Below are positions 49,801 through 54,889 of a stretch of DNA of 64,000 bases, piece by piece. The first letter of the stretch is position 1; each line of letters starts with the position of its first letter. The notes beneath the pieces are model-generated. The model saw only the letters and a program-made list of their open reading frames with translations. It searched no databases and was not told the origin of the DNA. This stretch comes from Cranoglanis bouderius (Eukaryota > Chordata > Actinopteri > Siluriformes > Cranoglanididae). Where the stretch lies: positions 21,288,255 to 21,352,254 of the forward strand of contig CM042539.1 in NCBI GenBank assembly GCA_023630585.1. The letters run 5' to 3'. The position numbers were made by a program, and so were the translations under genes.

Positions 49801-52583
49801 GCATTTACACCCTTCAAAATGATGGGTTATTATGGGTATTTCTACCCAAAGGCTGGGTTGAGCCTATAGGTAATTTTTTTTCGGGTTGTTTTTTTTTTTT
49901 TTTTTACGTTGCATGGCCAATTTTTGATTAGCCCAATTAGGATGTTTTTTAACCACGTATTTTATTAAGAGTGTTTAAGACTTTTTATCATTCATGGCAA
50001 AAAAAAAAAAAAACAAGGCTTATTTTCTAGAAATAAGATTTTTTTTTTTTTTTACTTTCTTAGATTTCAGTTTTTGTAGTGTAAATCATAATTTTGAGAA
50101 TAAGTGATGGTAGGGGATACTAATGTGTTCTGTGTGTGTGTGTTTCCACTTTCCATAGGAGAATCTTTGTGGCCAGAGAGGACTATTACCTAATTCTGAC
50201 ATTCAGACTTTTCAGATCTCCATAACAAGCCGTCTGAGGGCGCAGTATGATCGAATATTCGAGCCACTCAGTAGAGTAAGCACACAACAGCACTGTTTAG
50301 TTTCTCTCACTGGGATATGAATTACATTGTTAAAGGAAAACGCCACCCTGAAACTCATTAAATATGTTTATATTGAGATAATTGTGATGTTCTTAGGGAT
50401 TCTGGTGCTAAATTCCTGTAAGGAGTTAGCACTTGTGTGCCACGCTGACACCACATGAAGACAATGTTAGTGCAGTTAATTATAGCAGTTAATAGGCAAA
50501 AAAGAGATGGCTCTCTTTAGGCAGAGATGACTCAAGGGCTATATCCCAATGCTGCCACTATCAGCAGGTAGTTGAACTGCATTGTGGGTAATGTAGGAAT
50601 CCGTTAACAGCAATGAGAATAGACCAACATGTCAATGAAAGAAATTATAACTAAAAAAGTCAATCTTGGACACCATTATAAGATCACATTATTATTAATT
50701 ATTAAGATTGATATGTAAGTTGTTCAGGGTGGATTTTTCCTTTAAAAGCTAGTTTTTGTAGTGAACGCACATGGACAGCTTTACAGGACCTCATTAACAT
50801 TACTGAGCAGATTATTAATGTCCTTTCCATCACCACACAGAGAAATGGGCCCTCGCGATTGATCGATGCCTCGTCCAACCCATTCGAGCAGAACACAAAA
50901 GCCTATCACACCATGAACCGATTTCTCGCCTCTTTTATTGACCACGTGAGACTTTGTGGACTTCATCTTTATTACTCATGCACATGGCACTGTGTTCAGC
51001 ATGGTCACTCTGTTTTGTTTTCTCTATCAGGCTCATCGTGAGATAGACTACATTGTGAAAGATAAGCTGCTCTTTGAAAGAGTCATTGGAATGGAGTTCA
51101 TTGAACCCCTGGACAAAAGCATTTTTTATAATGGTAAGCTATACTGTATACACACAACACTGTGTGATACTGAATCAATATGTGGTTGTCGTGTATTGTT
51201 CATTTTTCACAAGGAACTTTGTTAATTTACAAAATCATACATTTGGTAAGTCATTCACTAGGGATAAATCTAAACCTACAGGGTGTCCCAAAAGTCTCGA
51301 TAGATAGGGGACTATGTTTGCCAGCAACATATATAAACTATAATATTAACTTTAGGAAGACATTTTGCTCCAAAGTGTTAATTTCCCCTATGTATGGAGA
51401 CTTTTGGGACACACTGTACTGTATATCTATATCCGGATATCCGTAAAGCTGCATCGTGTCCATGTCCATGTTAAAAGTGCTATATAAATAAAATGGAATT
51501 GAATTTAATCACTTTGTGTTTCTTCCCCAGATGACTCTCACTCCTTCGCTGAGGTGCTTTTCTATGGGAACGAGGCGACACTGTTGATCTTTGACACACT
51601 CTTTTTCTGTGTTGTTGATCTCGGCAGCCAGAACTACATTCTGGCAGCTGTATTAACATACGTACAGCAAATGGTCAGTATATGTGTGGGTGGGTGTGTC
51701 TGTGGGTGTGTGTGAGAGAGAGTGTGTGTGTAATTTTCTAAACCCACACACACATCATATACACACATCATTTGACTCTCTTAGACCCCCAAAGGCCCAG
51801 CACATCCCCTTTTGGACTTTCAACTAATAGTAACTCAATGTTTAAGGTGAAGTTCACATAATCTAGTCCTATACATTCAGAGTCACATAAAACATTTACA
51901 GAGGTGTTGGACCATTTCTTTTTTGAGCATACTGAGTTTTCTAGTCCATTTTCTATTTGACATTGTGTCCCTCATGCCTTCTTCATGACCCCAGACACTT
52001 CTCCTTCTCTGGTCAGGGAGAGATGAGAAAGAGAAAAATACCCATTCTCTTTTGATAGTGCTGCTTTCTAGCTGTGCCGATCCAAGCCAGTGCCATAGGC
52101 CATTTAATATCTGTGTGTGGGAGTTTCTGTGTGTGTTTAATGAATAATTATAATTATGTTTAACCAATATTAAGACAGTAATCTCAATTGTGAATATTTA
52201 GGATTAATTAATCTTCTGCTCATACTAAAATGGCCCATTTATATTGTTTATAATGTCCAGTTAACTTAAAAATTATTTCCCCCAACATGACACGTCGTGT
52301 GCCTGGCTCATTTTAAATTTTCACGTGTCCATTTCTTTAAATACAGTTTATATTTGCACATAATTGAGTCATTACAATTATATATTGTATTTGAAGCCAA
52401 ATGTTTTAATTAGGCCTGTATAGGTTACAAATTCAAAGGGTAATGGCTGTTTGAAATAACTCAGACGATCATAAGAATCTATCTATGTGTGTTTTCTCGC
52501 AGATCTTCAGGCTGATTCGAAATGTCTCCGGTCGCAGGAACCTGGCCAGAAAAACTCTGGTTGACAAAAGATTCCTCATCTAA
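10323..52583 (+). CDS. tmem67: meckelin (transmembrane protein 67), complete, 28 coding exons
   Basis: TMEM67 is a seven-pass Frizzled-like receptor of the ciliary transition zone, a core member of the MKS complex; human mutations cause Meckel and Joubert syndromes. Exons: 10323-10521, 12731-12819, 15073-15163, 25029-25128, 25294-25360, 25539-25610, 25701-25763, 27733-27887, 30591-30699, 33848-33934, 35083-35148, 35220-35376, 37248-37371, 37452-37557, 37638-37694, 37799-37897, 38907-39005, 39443-39529, 40464-40566, 40823-40962, 41055-41195, 44411-44491, 47389-47505, 50159-50275, 50841-50945, 51031-51133, 51531-51673, 52503-52583. They total 2958 nt, 985 residues, against 995 in human, with the same exon number; all phases agree. 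Junctions are GT-AG except a GC donor at 37898. The frame looks intact throughout. Confidence 0.97.
11276..11365 (+). repeat. three tandem 30-bp units rich in ATTGG
   Basis: Units at 11276-11305, 11306-11335 and 11336-11365 share the pattern CAGTGGTGATCAGTGATTGG followed by a TCATTGG-like end. Divergence between units is moderate. ATTGG is the reverse of CCAAT, so NF-Y-like sites are clustered, but a function is not shown. Confidence 0.75.
11400..12540. mobile_element. PIF/Harbinger-like relic split by a Tc1-type MITE
   Basis: On the minus strand at about 12140-12220 a peptide reads MDRNMNHGLTWTKDDVKRLT followed by EIWSD, which looks like the start of the Myb/SANT-like accessory protein of Harbinger elements. 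On the plus strand a 65-residue ORF at 11419-11616 (MDRQQLRELIVTFFLAVVF...) looks like a start of a transposase-type protein. The two face each other and both are cut by the MITE at 11595-12137. C-terminal parts are missing. Terminal repeats were not found, so the limits and family are tentative. Confidence 0.4.
11595..12137. mobile_element. Tc1-type MITE, copy A (543 bp)
   Basis: Flanked by TA on both sides. Inverted ends begin CAGTACTGTGCAAAA and carry TTTAGGCAC. The interior retains a short transposase-derived stretch (KVSRRTVAGSARCSIKLTSS). The same family occurs at 13683, 27041 and 34380. Confidence 0.88.
12731..25763 (+). CDS. tmem67: tmem67 exons 2-7: cysteine-rich extracellular region
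   Basis: Exons 12731-12819, 15073-15163, 25029-25128, 25294-25360, 25539-25610 and 25701-25763 encode paired-Cys modules (CECQTGF, CQKCTD, CIRCPGG, CKCAED, CEVCNGTD, CVRCQESF, CTCGSN), the ligand-facing Cys-rich domain of meckelin. Intron 3 (15164-25028) is the longest at 9.9 kb and is packed with transposons. Intron 4 is only 165 bp and is filled largely by (GT)n. Confidence 0.93.
12820..13682 (+). other. tmem67 intron 2, left part, unclassified
   Basis: AT-rich sequence with no conserved ORF. A stretch around 13320-13560 with more CpG and GCACCG-type motifs may be an old DNA transposon, but I see no terminal repeats. Confidence 0.4.
13683..14215. mobile_element. Tc1-type MITE, copy B (533 bp)
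   Basis: TA-flanked, with ends CAGAACTGTGCAAAAGTTTT and the matching GCACAGTACTG, in the opposite internal orientation to copy A. It lies in tmem67 intron 2. Confidence 0.88.
15305..16150 (-). mobile_element. Tc1-like transposase relic in tmem67 intron 3
   Basis: On the minus strand a transposase reads from MGGKALSKDLRDKVVD (15961) to the third catalytic block SPDLNPIENLWNDLK and on to about 15309, including LWSDETKIELFG (first Asp), GGGNILLWECFSAAGTG and HDSDPKHTAK (second Asp). Frameshifts and a deletion between the N-terminal HTH region and the catalytic core break it. Clear terminal repeats were not seen, so it may be end-truncated. Confidence 0.85.
16160..17080 (+). other. tmem67 intron 3, unclassified stretch
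   Basis: No ORF, terminal repeat or RNA-like structure was recognised. Confidence 0.4.
17082..17183. repeat. trinucleotide microsatellite (ACT/ATT/ATA/ATC)n
   Basis: A compound array shifts from ACT to ATT, to AAT after a GATGATA junction, then to ATC. The ATT and AAT halves are complementary and could pair as a hairpin. Confidence 0.9.
17944..19446 (+). mobile_element. nearly intact Tc1-like transposon (1503 bp)
   Basis: Inverted ends of about 200 bp start CAGGTGCATCTCAATAAATT and differ at only a handful of positions, so the copy is young. The left side has TA at 17942-17943; the right flank reads TG instead of TA. The transposase gene lies inside on the + strand. Located in tmem67 intron 3. 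Confidence 0.95.
18207..19121 (+). CDS. Tc1-like DD34E transposase, almost full length
   Basis: 304 residues. N-terminal paired-like HTH (KPQTFIAKEAGCSQSAVSKHV, about 10-30), a GRKKCGRKR AT-hook-like linker, a second HTH, then the DDE domain: first Asp 135 (LFSDESKF), second Asp 225 (KDLAPAHTAK), Glu 260 (NSPDLNPIENLW). The 34 residues between the last two define DD34E. The reading frame stops at TGA 19119-19121. In-frame codons continue past it as IEAVIKAKGAPTKY to TAA at 19164-19166, so the natural C-terminus is probably cut by 16 residues through a point mutation. Codon use and the lack of introns fit a mobile gene. Confidence 0.92.
   Translation: MVSQFGSLGKPQTFIAKEAGCSQSAVSKHVNRKLSGRKKCGRKRCTTNRENRSLMRIVKQNRFKNLSELHKEWTEAGVKASRATTHRRVKEFGYSCRIPLVKPLLNHRQRQRHLTWAKEKKNWTVAQWSKVLFSDESKFCISFGNQGPRVWRKGGEAHSPSCLKSSVKFPQFVMIWGAMSSAGVGPLCFLKTKVTASIYQEILEHFMLPSADQLFEDADFIFQKDLAPAHTAKSTKSWLNDHGVGVLDWPANSPDLNPIENLWGIVKRKMRNRRPKNADELKATVKETWASIPPCHKMITSMPH
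19560..19815 (+). mobile_element. Tc1-like transposase fragment
   Basis: A short stretch reads PNPIENLWGVLKRRVHKRGP then stops soon after. The RRVHKRGPR block matches the family of the outer element at 54890-57969. No ends were found. Confidence 0.7.
19816..20187 (-). mobile_element. probable Tc1-like terminal remnant
   Basis: Sequence such as TATTTGGACACCACAG, TTTTGTTGCAAAGTTG and TTACAGCTTTGAGACATC reads like the 5' region of a fish Tc1 element. It is interrupted on the right by the element at 20190. The evidence is family resemblance only. Confidence 0.4.
20190..21524 (+). mobile_element. Tc1-like transposon with broken transposase (1335 bp)
   Basis: Flanked by TA (20188-20189, 21525-21526). 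Inverted ends begin CAATGGATATAAAAAGTC / CATTGGATATAAAATGTC. Transposase fragments on + include GCCAGTGGATATGCCATGG-type HTH coding (about 20460-20620), GGGSIMLCGYFSSAGTGALI (about 20950) and SPDLNPIENLWGDLKRAVQR (about 21210). At least two frameshifts and one stop disable it. Confidence 0.9.
21650..21975 (-). mobile_element. Tc1-like transposase relic
   Basis: Minus-strand peptide AMYWDILEENFISSVKKLNL then FQQDNNAKTYSQNN corresponds to the block around the second catalytic Asp of Tc1 transposases. The rest is missing or unreadable. Confidence 0.7.
21976..22570 (+). other. tmem67 intron 3, unclassified AT-rich stretch
   Basis: The self-complementary AAGTGTCCGAATATTTATTTCGGACACTT-type hairpin around 22202-22230 may be a transposon-end remnant. 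No ORF was recognised. Confidence 0.4.
22580..23130 (+). mobile_element. possible solo LTR
   Basis: The layout resembles a retroelement LTR: TATA-like TATAAATAAGGG at about 22916, then about 90 bp later GCAATAAACC (poly(A) signal) followed by a T/C-rich stretch. I could not settle on TG...CA ends or a target duplication, so this stays tentative. Confidence 0.3.
23312..23640 (+). mobile_element. PIF/Harbinger-like relic (terminus and Myb-like N-terminus)
   Basis: GGGTCTCATTTATGAAACTT at 23312 resembles a Harbinger-type end. About 200 bp inside, AKITFSEVELDIILSHIYAN (about 23520-23585) matches the start of the Myb/SANT-like accessory protein that precedes Harbinger transposases. The right end was not located; sequence up to about 24700 could belong to it. 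Confidence 0.4.
23641..24900 (+). other. tmem67 intron 3, unclassified
   Basis: It includes a short tandem TACATCACTACATCAC array at about 23790-23826 and an 87-residue ORF at 24006-24269 with no family resemblance I recognise. Nothing is assigned. Confidence 0.4.
25146..25222. repeat. (GT)n microsatellite in the 165-bp intron 4 of tmem67
   Basis: The array with GGGT interruptions starts about 17 bases after the exon 4 donor (25129) and occupies nearly half of the intron. Confidence 0.9.
26154..26842. mobile_element. composite Tc1-type MITE region
   Basis: The right end TTTTTCAAAGCACTA mirrors AGTGCTGTTAAAAAGTATTT at 26598, giving a MITE of about 245 bp (26598-26842). To its left, from about 26154, lies a second related copy (AAAAAGTATTTGCCTCTATCC ... 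CAAAGGCAACCTGAGTA). Both share the AGTATTTG(C/G)CC and GCAACCT(G/A)A motifs. No transposase remains. Confidence 0.65.
27041..27391. mobile_element. Tc1-type MITE, copy C, right end truncated
   Basis: It starts CAGTACTGTGCAAAAGTTTT and follows copies B and D to the GTCTGAAAAGT block, then leaves the family sequence abruptly at about 27391. It lies in tmem67 intron 7, about 340 bp before exon 8. Confidence 0.85.
27733..37694 (+). CDS. tmem67: tmem67 exons 8-15: beta-rich ectodomain
   Basis: Eight exons (27733-27887 to 37638-37694) encode the conserved ectodomain with landmarks NRTACQALGNMCV, INLPWLYYGEQPGLA, LCPDTLTKQQAAYTFGTAY, WYLTRRLMMIDTLSGRE, PRVIRVA, LVPNTQKGQVYPPL and YEMDQNEAQVKTD, each matching the human protein in order. 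N-glycosylation sequons (for example NRT) fit an extracellular location. Exon 14 ends at 37557 using donor GTAGGT, chosen because it keeps phase with exon 15 (VSFSLEYEMD). Confidence 0.93.
27960..28195 (+). repeat. dispersed teleost repeat, SINE-like
   Basis: CCGGTTTATCCTGATCAGGG, CATCGCAGGGCACATTCAC and CACACCTAGGGGCAATTTAG are the hallmark blocks of a repeat that I know as frequent in fish introns. No poly(A) tail or target duplication was found. Confidence 0.65.
28200..30590 (+). other. tmem67 intron 8, mostly unclassified
   Basis: AT-rich sequence with no recognised gene. The segment 29565-29740 shares blocks (ATGCCTTCTTCATGACCCCAG, CTGTGCTGATC) with 51930-52110 in intron 27, so it is a dispersed repeat of unknown type. 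Minus-strand ORFs near 28631-28822 and 29898-30224 have no recognised family. Confidence 0.45.
29565..29740. repeat. unknown dispersed repeat, copy 1
   Basis: It shares CATGCCTTCTTCATGACCCC and neighbouring blocks with a second copy at 51930-52110, separated by 22 kb. Both lie in tmem67 introns in the same orientation. Confidence 0.6.
30870..31110 (+). mobile_element. Tc1/mariner-type relic
   Basis: TCCACCTGACCATCACACCC at about 30881 is a familiar fish mariner-type end. The peptide FQHDSAPVHKTSSMKTWFAM (about 31021-31080) holds the second catalytic Asp region. It is reduced to about 240 bp. Confidence 0.65.
31195..32187 (+). mobile_element. Tc1-like element, left end lost, C-terminal transposase kept
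   Basis: The right end GGTATTGGGGTTG at 32187 followed by TA matches the ends of the inner element at 55895-57296. The transposase reads LRWTVAQWNHVLWSDESTF (about 31390-31445), VMVWGCFSAYGMGNL (about 31545), DNAKPHSPW (about 31660) and SPIENVWCIMKRNIRQRK (about 31765-31818). Frameshifts separate these blocks. The left end starts at an internal family motif (AAAAAAAGTTGGGACA), so the 5' terminal repeat is missing. Confidence 0.85.
32267..32568 (+). repeat. tRNA-derived SINE, copy 1
   Basis: A box GGCTTTGTGGTTAGC, middle CATGCGTTGTAGGCTGACTG, and a (GGAT)n tail. The B-box region is disturbed by a local duplication of TTTGCCTCACAGCT. The same family is found at 53965 and 54299. Confidence 0.8.
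32606..32637. repeat. (AT)n microsatellite
   Basis: About 16 AT units. Confidence 0.9.
32640..33847 (+). other. tmem67 intron 9, right part
   Basis: Apart from the homopolymer trio nothing is recognised. ORFs in this stretch are translations of the homopolymers. Confidence 0.5.
33261..33377. repeat. homopolymer trio T22 - C26 - A44
   Basis: Three long homopolymers lie within 117 bp: T at 33261-33282, C at 33302-33327, A at 33334-33377. The T and A runs can pair over a C-rich loop. Confidence 0.9.
34380..34887. mobile_element. Tc1-type MITE, copy D (508 bp)
   Basis: TA-flanked, with ends CAGTACTGTGCAAAAGTTTT on both sides in inverse orientation. It lies in tmem67 intron 10, about 200 bp before exon 11. 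Confidence 0.9.
35377..36737 (+). other. tmem67 intron 12, left part
   Basis: The segment around 35730-36060 (CACCAGCCACCTCTCCCATA, GCATTGTTGGGATTCGAA) looks like a dispersed SINE-type repeat on the minus strand, where TTCGAATCCCAACAATGCC could be a B-box-like site. No ORF of note was seen. Confidence 0.4.
36740..36775. repeat. orphan Tc1 terminal sequence
   Basis: ACAGGGGTGTGTAAACGTTT then TATATCC resembles the inverted end of the element at 20190-21524. No partner end is nearby, so it is probably a leftover. Confidence 0.5.
37182..37245 (+). repeat. (TG)n tract abutting tmem67 exon 13
   Basis: About 25 TG units with one TATG break run to TCCTAG, the acceptor at 37246-37247. No other pyrimidine tract exists. 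Confidence 0.9.
37799..52583 (+). CDS. tmem67: tmem67 exons 16-28: seven-pass membrane domain and cytosolic tail
   Basis: Hydrophobic segments begin in exon 16 (IALGVLGGVAVVYSLLKTA) and exon 17 (NVFFFITVGTGLYWLIFYK) and recur in exons 18, 20-22 and 27 (FDTLFFCVVDLG). Very conserved stretches include SIWRTYFVANEWNEIQT, FYERFVEDKIRQFVDLCS, FGYYIHGRSVHGHADTNM and the C-terminal KTLVDKRFLI followed by TAA at 52581-52583. No canonical AATAAA follows closely; ACATAAAA at about 52750 is a possible variant signal. Confidence 0.93.
37898..37899 (+). promoter_or_regulatory. non-canonical GC splice donor of tmem67 intron 16
   Basis: Exon 16 ends ATACAG and the intron begins GCAAGC. The phase and the protein (PLIDIQ|TILKF) require this junction. 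AG|GCAAG is the standard form of the rare GC-AG intron class. Confidence 0.88.
37905..37958. repeat. (CA)n microsatellite just inside intron 16
   Basis: About 27 CA units begin seven bases after the GC donor. Confidence 0.9.
38823..38860. repeat. (ATT)n microsatellite
   Basis: About 13 ATT units in intron 16, roughly 45 bp before the exon 17 acceptor. Confidence 0.9.
39633..39676. repeat. (ATT)n microsatellite
   Basis: About 14 ATT units in intron 18. The remainder of 39530-40463 has no recognised feature. Confidence 0.9.
41287..42615 (-). mobile_element. Tc1-like transposon, decayed (1329 bp)
   Basis: TA-flanked, with nearly matching inverted ends of about 200 bp (left CAGTTACAATCAAAATTAT, right ATAATTTTGATTGCAACTG). 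Minus-strand transposase remnants correspond to 41600-42130 (for example GGGTTCAAGTCAGGTGACTG, the reverse of the SPDLNPIE block, at 41642). Stops and indels break it. It lies in tmem67 intron 21. Confidence 0.92.
42628..42696. repeat. (CA)n microsatellite
   Basis: About 34 CA units directly right of the Tc1 element. Confidence 0.92.
42747..42782. repeat. (ATTC)n microsatellite
   Basis: Nine tetranucleotide units. Confidence 0.9.
42789..43165. mobile_element. hAT-like MITE fragment
   Basis: It starts ACACTGCAAAAAC, the common teleost hAT-type end, and continues with the AT-rich sequence typical of such MITEs. A matching right end was not found. Confidence 0.4.
43675..44011 (-). mobile_element. 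probable solo LTR (337 bp)
   Basis: Read on the minus strand it begins TG and ends CA, with CCAATCACAAAA, a TATA box (ACTATATAAC), then GAATAAAAG as poly(A) signal in LTR order. Flanks CAGA (43671-43674) and CACA (44012-44015) fit a 4-bp duplication with one mutation. No internal retroelement genes are present. It lies in tmem67 intron 21. Confidence 0.55.
44658..46614 (+). mobile_element. Tc1-like transposon interrupted by a solo LTR
   Basis: Inverted ends CTCACTGAGCACTTTATTAG / ACTGAGCAC are flanked by TA. The transposase reads on + from about 44875 to 45277 (RLVDERDEQRMARLVQADRK, WSDESRF) and resumes at 46071 through HDNVTKVVSNWFHEHDNEF and SPDLNPIEHLWDVVE (about 46360-46405). The two halves meet at the LTR. 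Other frameshifts are present near the N-terminus. It lies in tmem67 intron 22. Confidence 0.92.
45282..46067 (+). mobile_element. solo LTR with GTAG target duplication (786 bp)
   Basis: It begins TGTAGGAAAT and ends ATCCTGCA, i.e. TG...CA, and is flanked by GTAG at 45278-45281 and 46068-46071. It has a TATA box (ATGTATATAAAGAC) at about 45817-45830. No gag, pol or env sequence remains, so two LTRs presumably recombined. The 4-bp duplication fits several LTR retroelement or endogenous retrovirus groups; I cannot choose among them. Confidence 0.85.
46821..46885. repeat. (CTAT/CTGT)n microsatellite
   Basis: Sixteen tetranucleotide units alternate in blocks between CTAT and CTGT. Confidence 0.9.
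47160..47183. repeat. A24 run
   Basis: A homopolymer in tmem67 intron 22, between the Tc1 element and exon 23. Confidence 0.85.
47519..50083. mobile_element. hAT-like MITE ends separated by about 2.1 kb
   Basis: ACACTGCAAAAAATG at 47519 and its reverse-type partner CAGTTTTTGTAGTGTA ending at about 50084 look like the two ends of one element. Family-type AT-rich sequence with CTTATTTTCTAGAAATAAG flanks each end. The 47830-49980 block between them does not look like the family and may be an insertion. Lies in tmem67 intron 23. Confidence 0.4.
47830..49980 (+). other. tmem67 intron 23, central unclassified block
   Basis: No ORF or repeat family was recognised. Weak opposite-facing CCTACCCATC (about 48744) and GGTAGGATGGATCGG (about 49215) could be degenerate ends of a DNA element. 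Confidence 0.4.
51279..51416. mobile_element. mariner-type MITE (138 bp)
   Basis: TA-flanked. Ends CAGGGTGTCCCAAAAGTCTC and, inverted, CAGTGTGTCCCAAAAGTCTC, followed by ATAGATAGGGGA / ATACATAGGGGA, so the inverted ends are about 33 bp each. Almost no interior is left. It lies in tmem67 intron 26, about 150 bp after exon 26. Confidence 0.9.
51930..52110. repeat. unknown dispersed repeat, copy 2
   Basis: Second copy of the repeat at 29565-29740, in tmem67 intron 27. Confidence 0.6.
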
Positions 52584-52787
52584 TTTATTTATTTAATCTG
52601 TTTCATTTTGCCTTAATGCAAGTTTTATTGTAGTTCTTACTTTGCCAACTTTAAGTCTCAAAGCTATTTGTGTTTTGTTGCCTTTATGTTTTTAATGGAT
52701 TTGTTTGATTTGTTTGAAAGTTTGTAGTTTGTTATTTCTTGTGTAGAGTACATAAAATTCAGTATTTTTCTACATCATTAATGACTG

Positions 52788-52817
52788 GATTGATTGATTG
52801 ATTGATTGATTGATTGA
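52788..52817. repeat. (GATT)n microsatellite
   Basis: About seven units, 200 bp after the tmem67 stop codon. Confidence 0.9.
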
Positions 52818-52859
52818 CTGTTGTATAGTATATAGAAGTAAAAAAAAAACACGAAGATA

Positions 52860-53600
52860 CCGGAGGAGCTTCTGTTCATATTCACAAAAAACATCAGAAT
52901 ATGGGAAAATGTGATCTCAGTGACTTCAGTGGTTGTTGGTGCCTGACATGCTGGTTTGAGTATTTCAGAACCACTAATTTAATGGGACTTTAATGCACAA
53001 CAGTCTTTAGAGTTTAGAGACACAGCATGCTGTCAACCAAGGACAGGAATCTGAGACTACAGGGGGTACAGACTCACTGAGACTGCACAGTTGAAGATAG
53101 AAAAAAAAACTGGTGCTTTTCCTCCGACTGTATAGTTTCAGTGACTCTGTAGCAACTGTAGCTTCAGATTGCTATCTGGCTGACAGGAGTGGAACCGGAT
53201 GCGGTCTCTGCTGTTGTAATTCATCTGCCTCAAGGTGTGGTCTGAGATGCTTTTCTGCAGTTATAAAGAATGATTACCTGCCTTGCTGTCTGCTGGAACC
53301 AGTCTGGCCATTCTCCTCTGCCCTCTCTTATCAAGTCATTTCCAGCCACAGAACTGCTCCTCACTAGATGTGTTTTGTTTTCTGCACAGCTCTGTATAAA
53401 TTCTTGAGTGTGAAAATCCCAGACCAGCAGTTTCTGAAATACAAAACCTGCCTGTCTGGCACCAAAAACCATGTCATGGTCAAAGTCACTGAGATCACAT
53501 TTTTCGTCCATTCTCTATAGGCTGCCTCAGATAAATGAGAGCTCATTCTCATAACTTTCACATTCCTTGCACCTGTGTTCAGAACCCAGACAGTCAAGGC
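52860..53600. mobile_element. two opposed fragments of a Tc1-like 5' end
   Basis: 52860-53100 reads in + (TTCATATTCAC, GATCTCAGTGACTTCAG, GGTTTGAGTATTTCAGAA) like the 5' part of the 44658 family. 53110-53570 is the same type of region in - orientation, where the minus strand reads DLSDFDHDMVFGARQAGFVF. The pair forms a head-to-head inverted structure. No catalytic part remains. Confidence 0.7.
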
Positions 53601-53964
53601 CAAACAGAGGCATGAACCATGGTATCAGAGGGAATAAAAGTAGGATGAACTGAAGTAATAATGACTGAACTGGACATTCCTTTACTTCTATCTTTTTTTA
53701 TTTTTTAAAATGAGTTAATTAAACAGACAGGGAATAAAGGTTTACATTTCCCATAGCTGCATGTTTATTGCAAAGTTGTCTTTGTCTGGGGTCTTTTTCT
53801 TTGGCCTGGTATATAATAATTTGTTTAAGGAAGTGAATGAATATAGACTAGTTTATCTAGATTTACATTCAAGTCTACATAAAAATAGACTAGAAAACTG
53901 GAATAGAACTCAGAAAGAAAGAAATCCTTTCCAACCTATTGACCTACAAATTAACCTAAACTTT

Positions 53965-54282
53965 AGTGGCTTAGTGGTTAGCATATTTGCCTCGCACCTC
54001 CAGGGTTGGGGGTTCAATTCCTACCTCCGTCCTGTTCTCCCCGTGCTTCAGGGGATTCCTCCGGGTACTCCGGCTTCCTCCCCCAGTCCAAAGGCATGCG
54101 TTGTAGGCTGATCGGCATCTCTAAATTGTCCGTGGTGTGTGACTGTGTGTGCGATTGTGCCCTGCGATGGGTTGGCACACCGTCCAGGGTGTACCCCGCC
54201 TTGTGCCCAGAGTTCCCTGGGATAGGCTCCAGGCTCCCTGCAACCCTATGTAGGATAAGCGGTACAGGATGGATGGATGGAT
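53965..54282 (+). repeat. tRNA-derived SINE, copy 2
   Basis: A box TGGCTTAGTGGTTAGC, B box GGGGTTCAATTCC, body CATGCGTTGTAGGCTGATCG, and a GGATGGATGG tail. A complete-looking copy. Confidence 0.85.
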
Positions 54283-54298
54283 AGAATTCAGTAACTGG

Positions 54299-54555
54299 GG
54301 TTCATGGTGGCTTAGTGGTTAGCATATTTGCCTCACACCATTGGGGTTTGGGGTTTGATTCCCGCCTCTTCCTTGTTTACGTGGAATTTGAATGTTCTGC
54401 CATGCTTTGGGGGTTTCCTCCAGGTACCCCGGTCCAGTCCAAAGATGTGTTATAGGCTGATTGGCATTTCCAAATTGTCTGTAGTGTGTGTGCGATTGTG
54501 CCCGTGTCCCCCGCCTCATGCCCCAAGTTCCCTGGAATAAGTGGATGGATGGATG
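54299..54555 (+). repeat. tRNA-derived SINE, copy 3, with perfect 15-bp target duplication
   Basis: Same family as copies at 32267 and 53965, somewhat shortened in the body. GAATTCAGTAACTGG flanks it at 54284-54298 and 54556-54570, the hallmark of LINE-driven target-primed insertion. It landed directly behind copy 2. Confidence 0.92.
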
Positions 54556-54570
54556 GAATTCAGTAACTGG

Positions 54571-54889
54571 CCACTGTGCCATCCTATTTTAATTCAATTT
54601 AACTAAACTGAGTATGGTTTAATTTAATTATTTTTGATTAGTAAAAACAAATAATCAAACTAGTGTACAACTTCATTCAACTAACATTATTTACTACATT
54701 AGTAAACATAAAATTGAATTGCTATTTGTAATTAAATACAACTACATTAACTAATGTTTATTAATTAATACATTGCATTAATTAATACATTGCATTAATT
54801 AATGTTTATTCCAGCCATGAAAAAAAAGCCAGATAAATTAATAAATTAAATTAGAACATGTTACTAAATGCTGATAATCAATTCAACTT
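54571..54889. other. AT-rich stretch, no feature
   Basis: TTAATTAATACATTGCATTA motifs repeat around 54755-54805. No gene or element was recognised. Confidence 0.5.
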
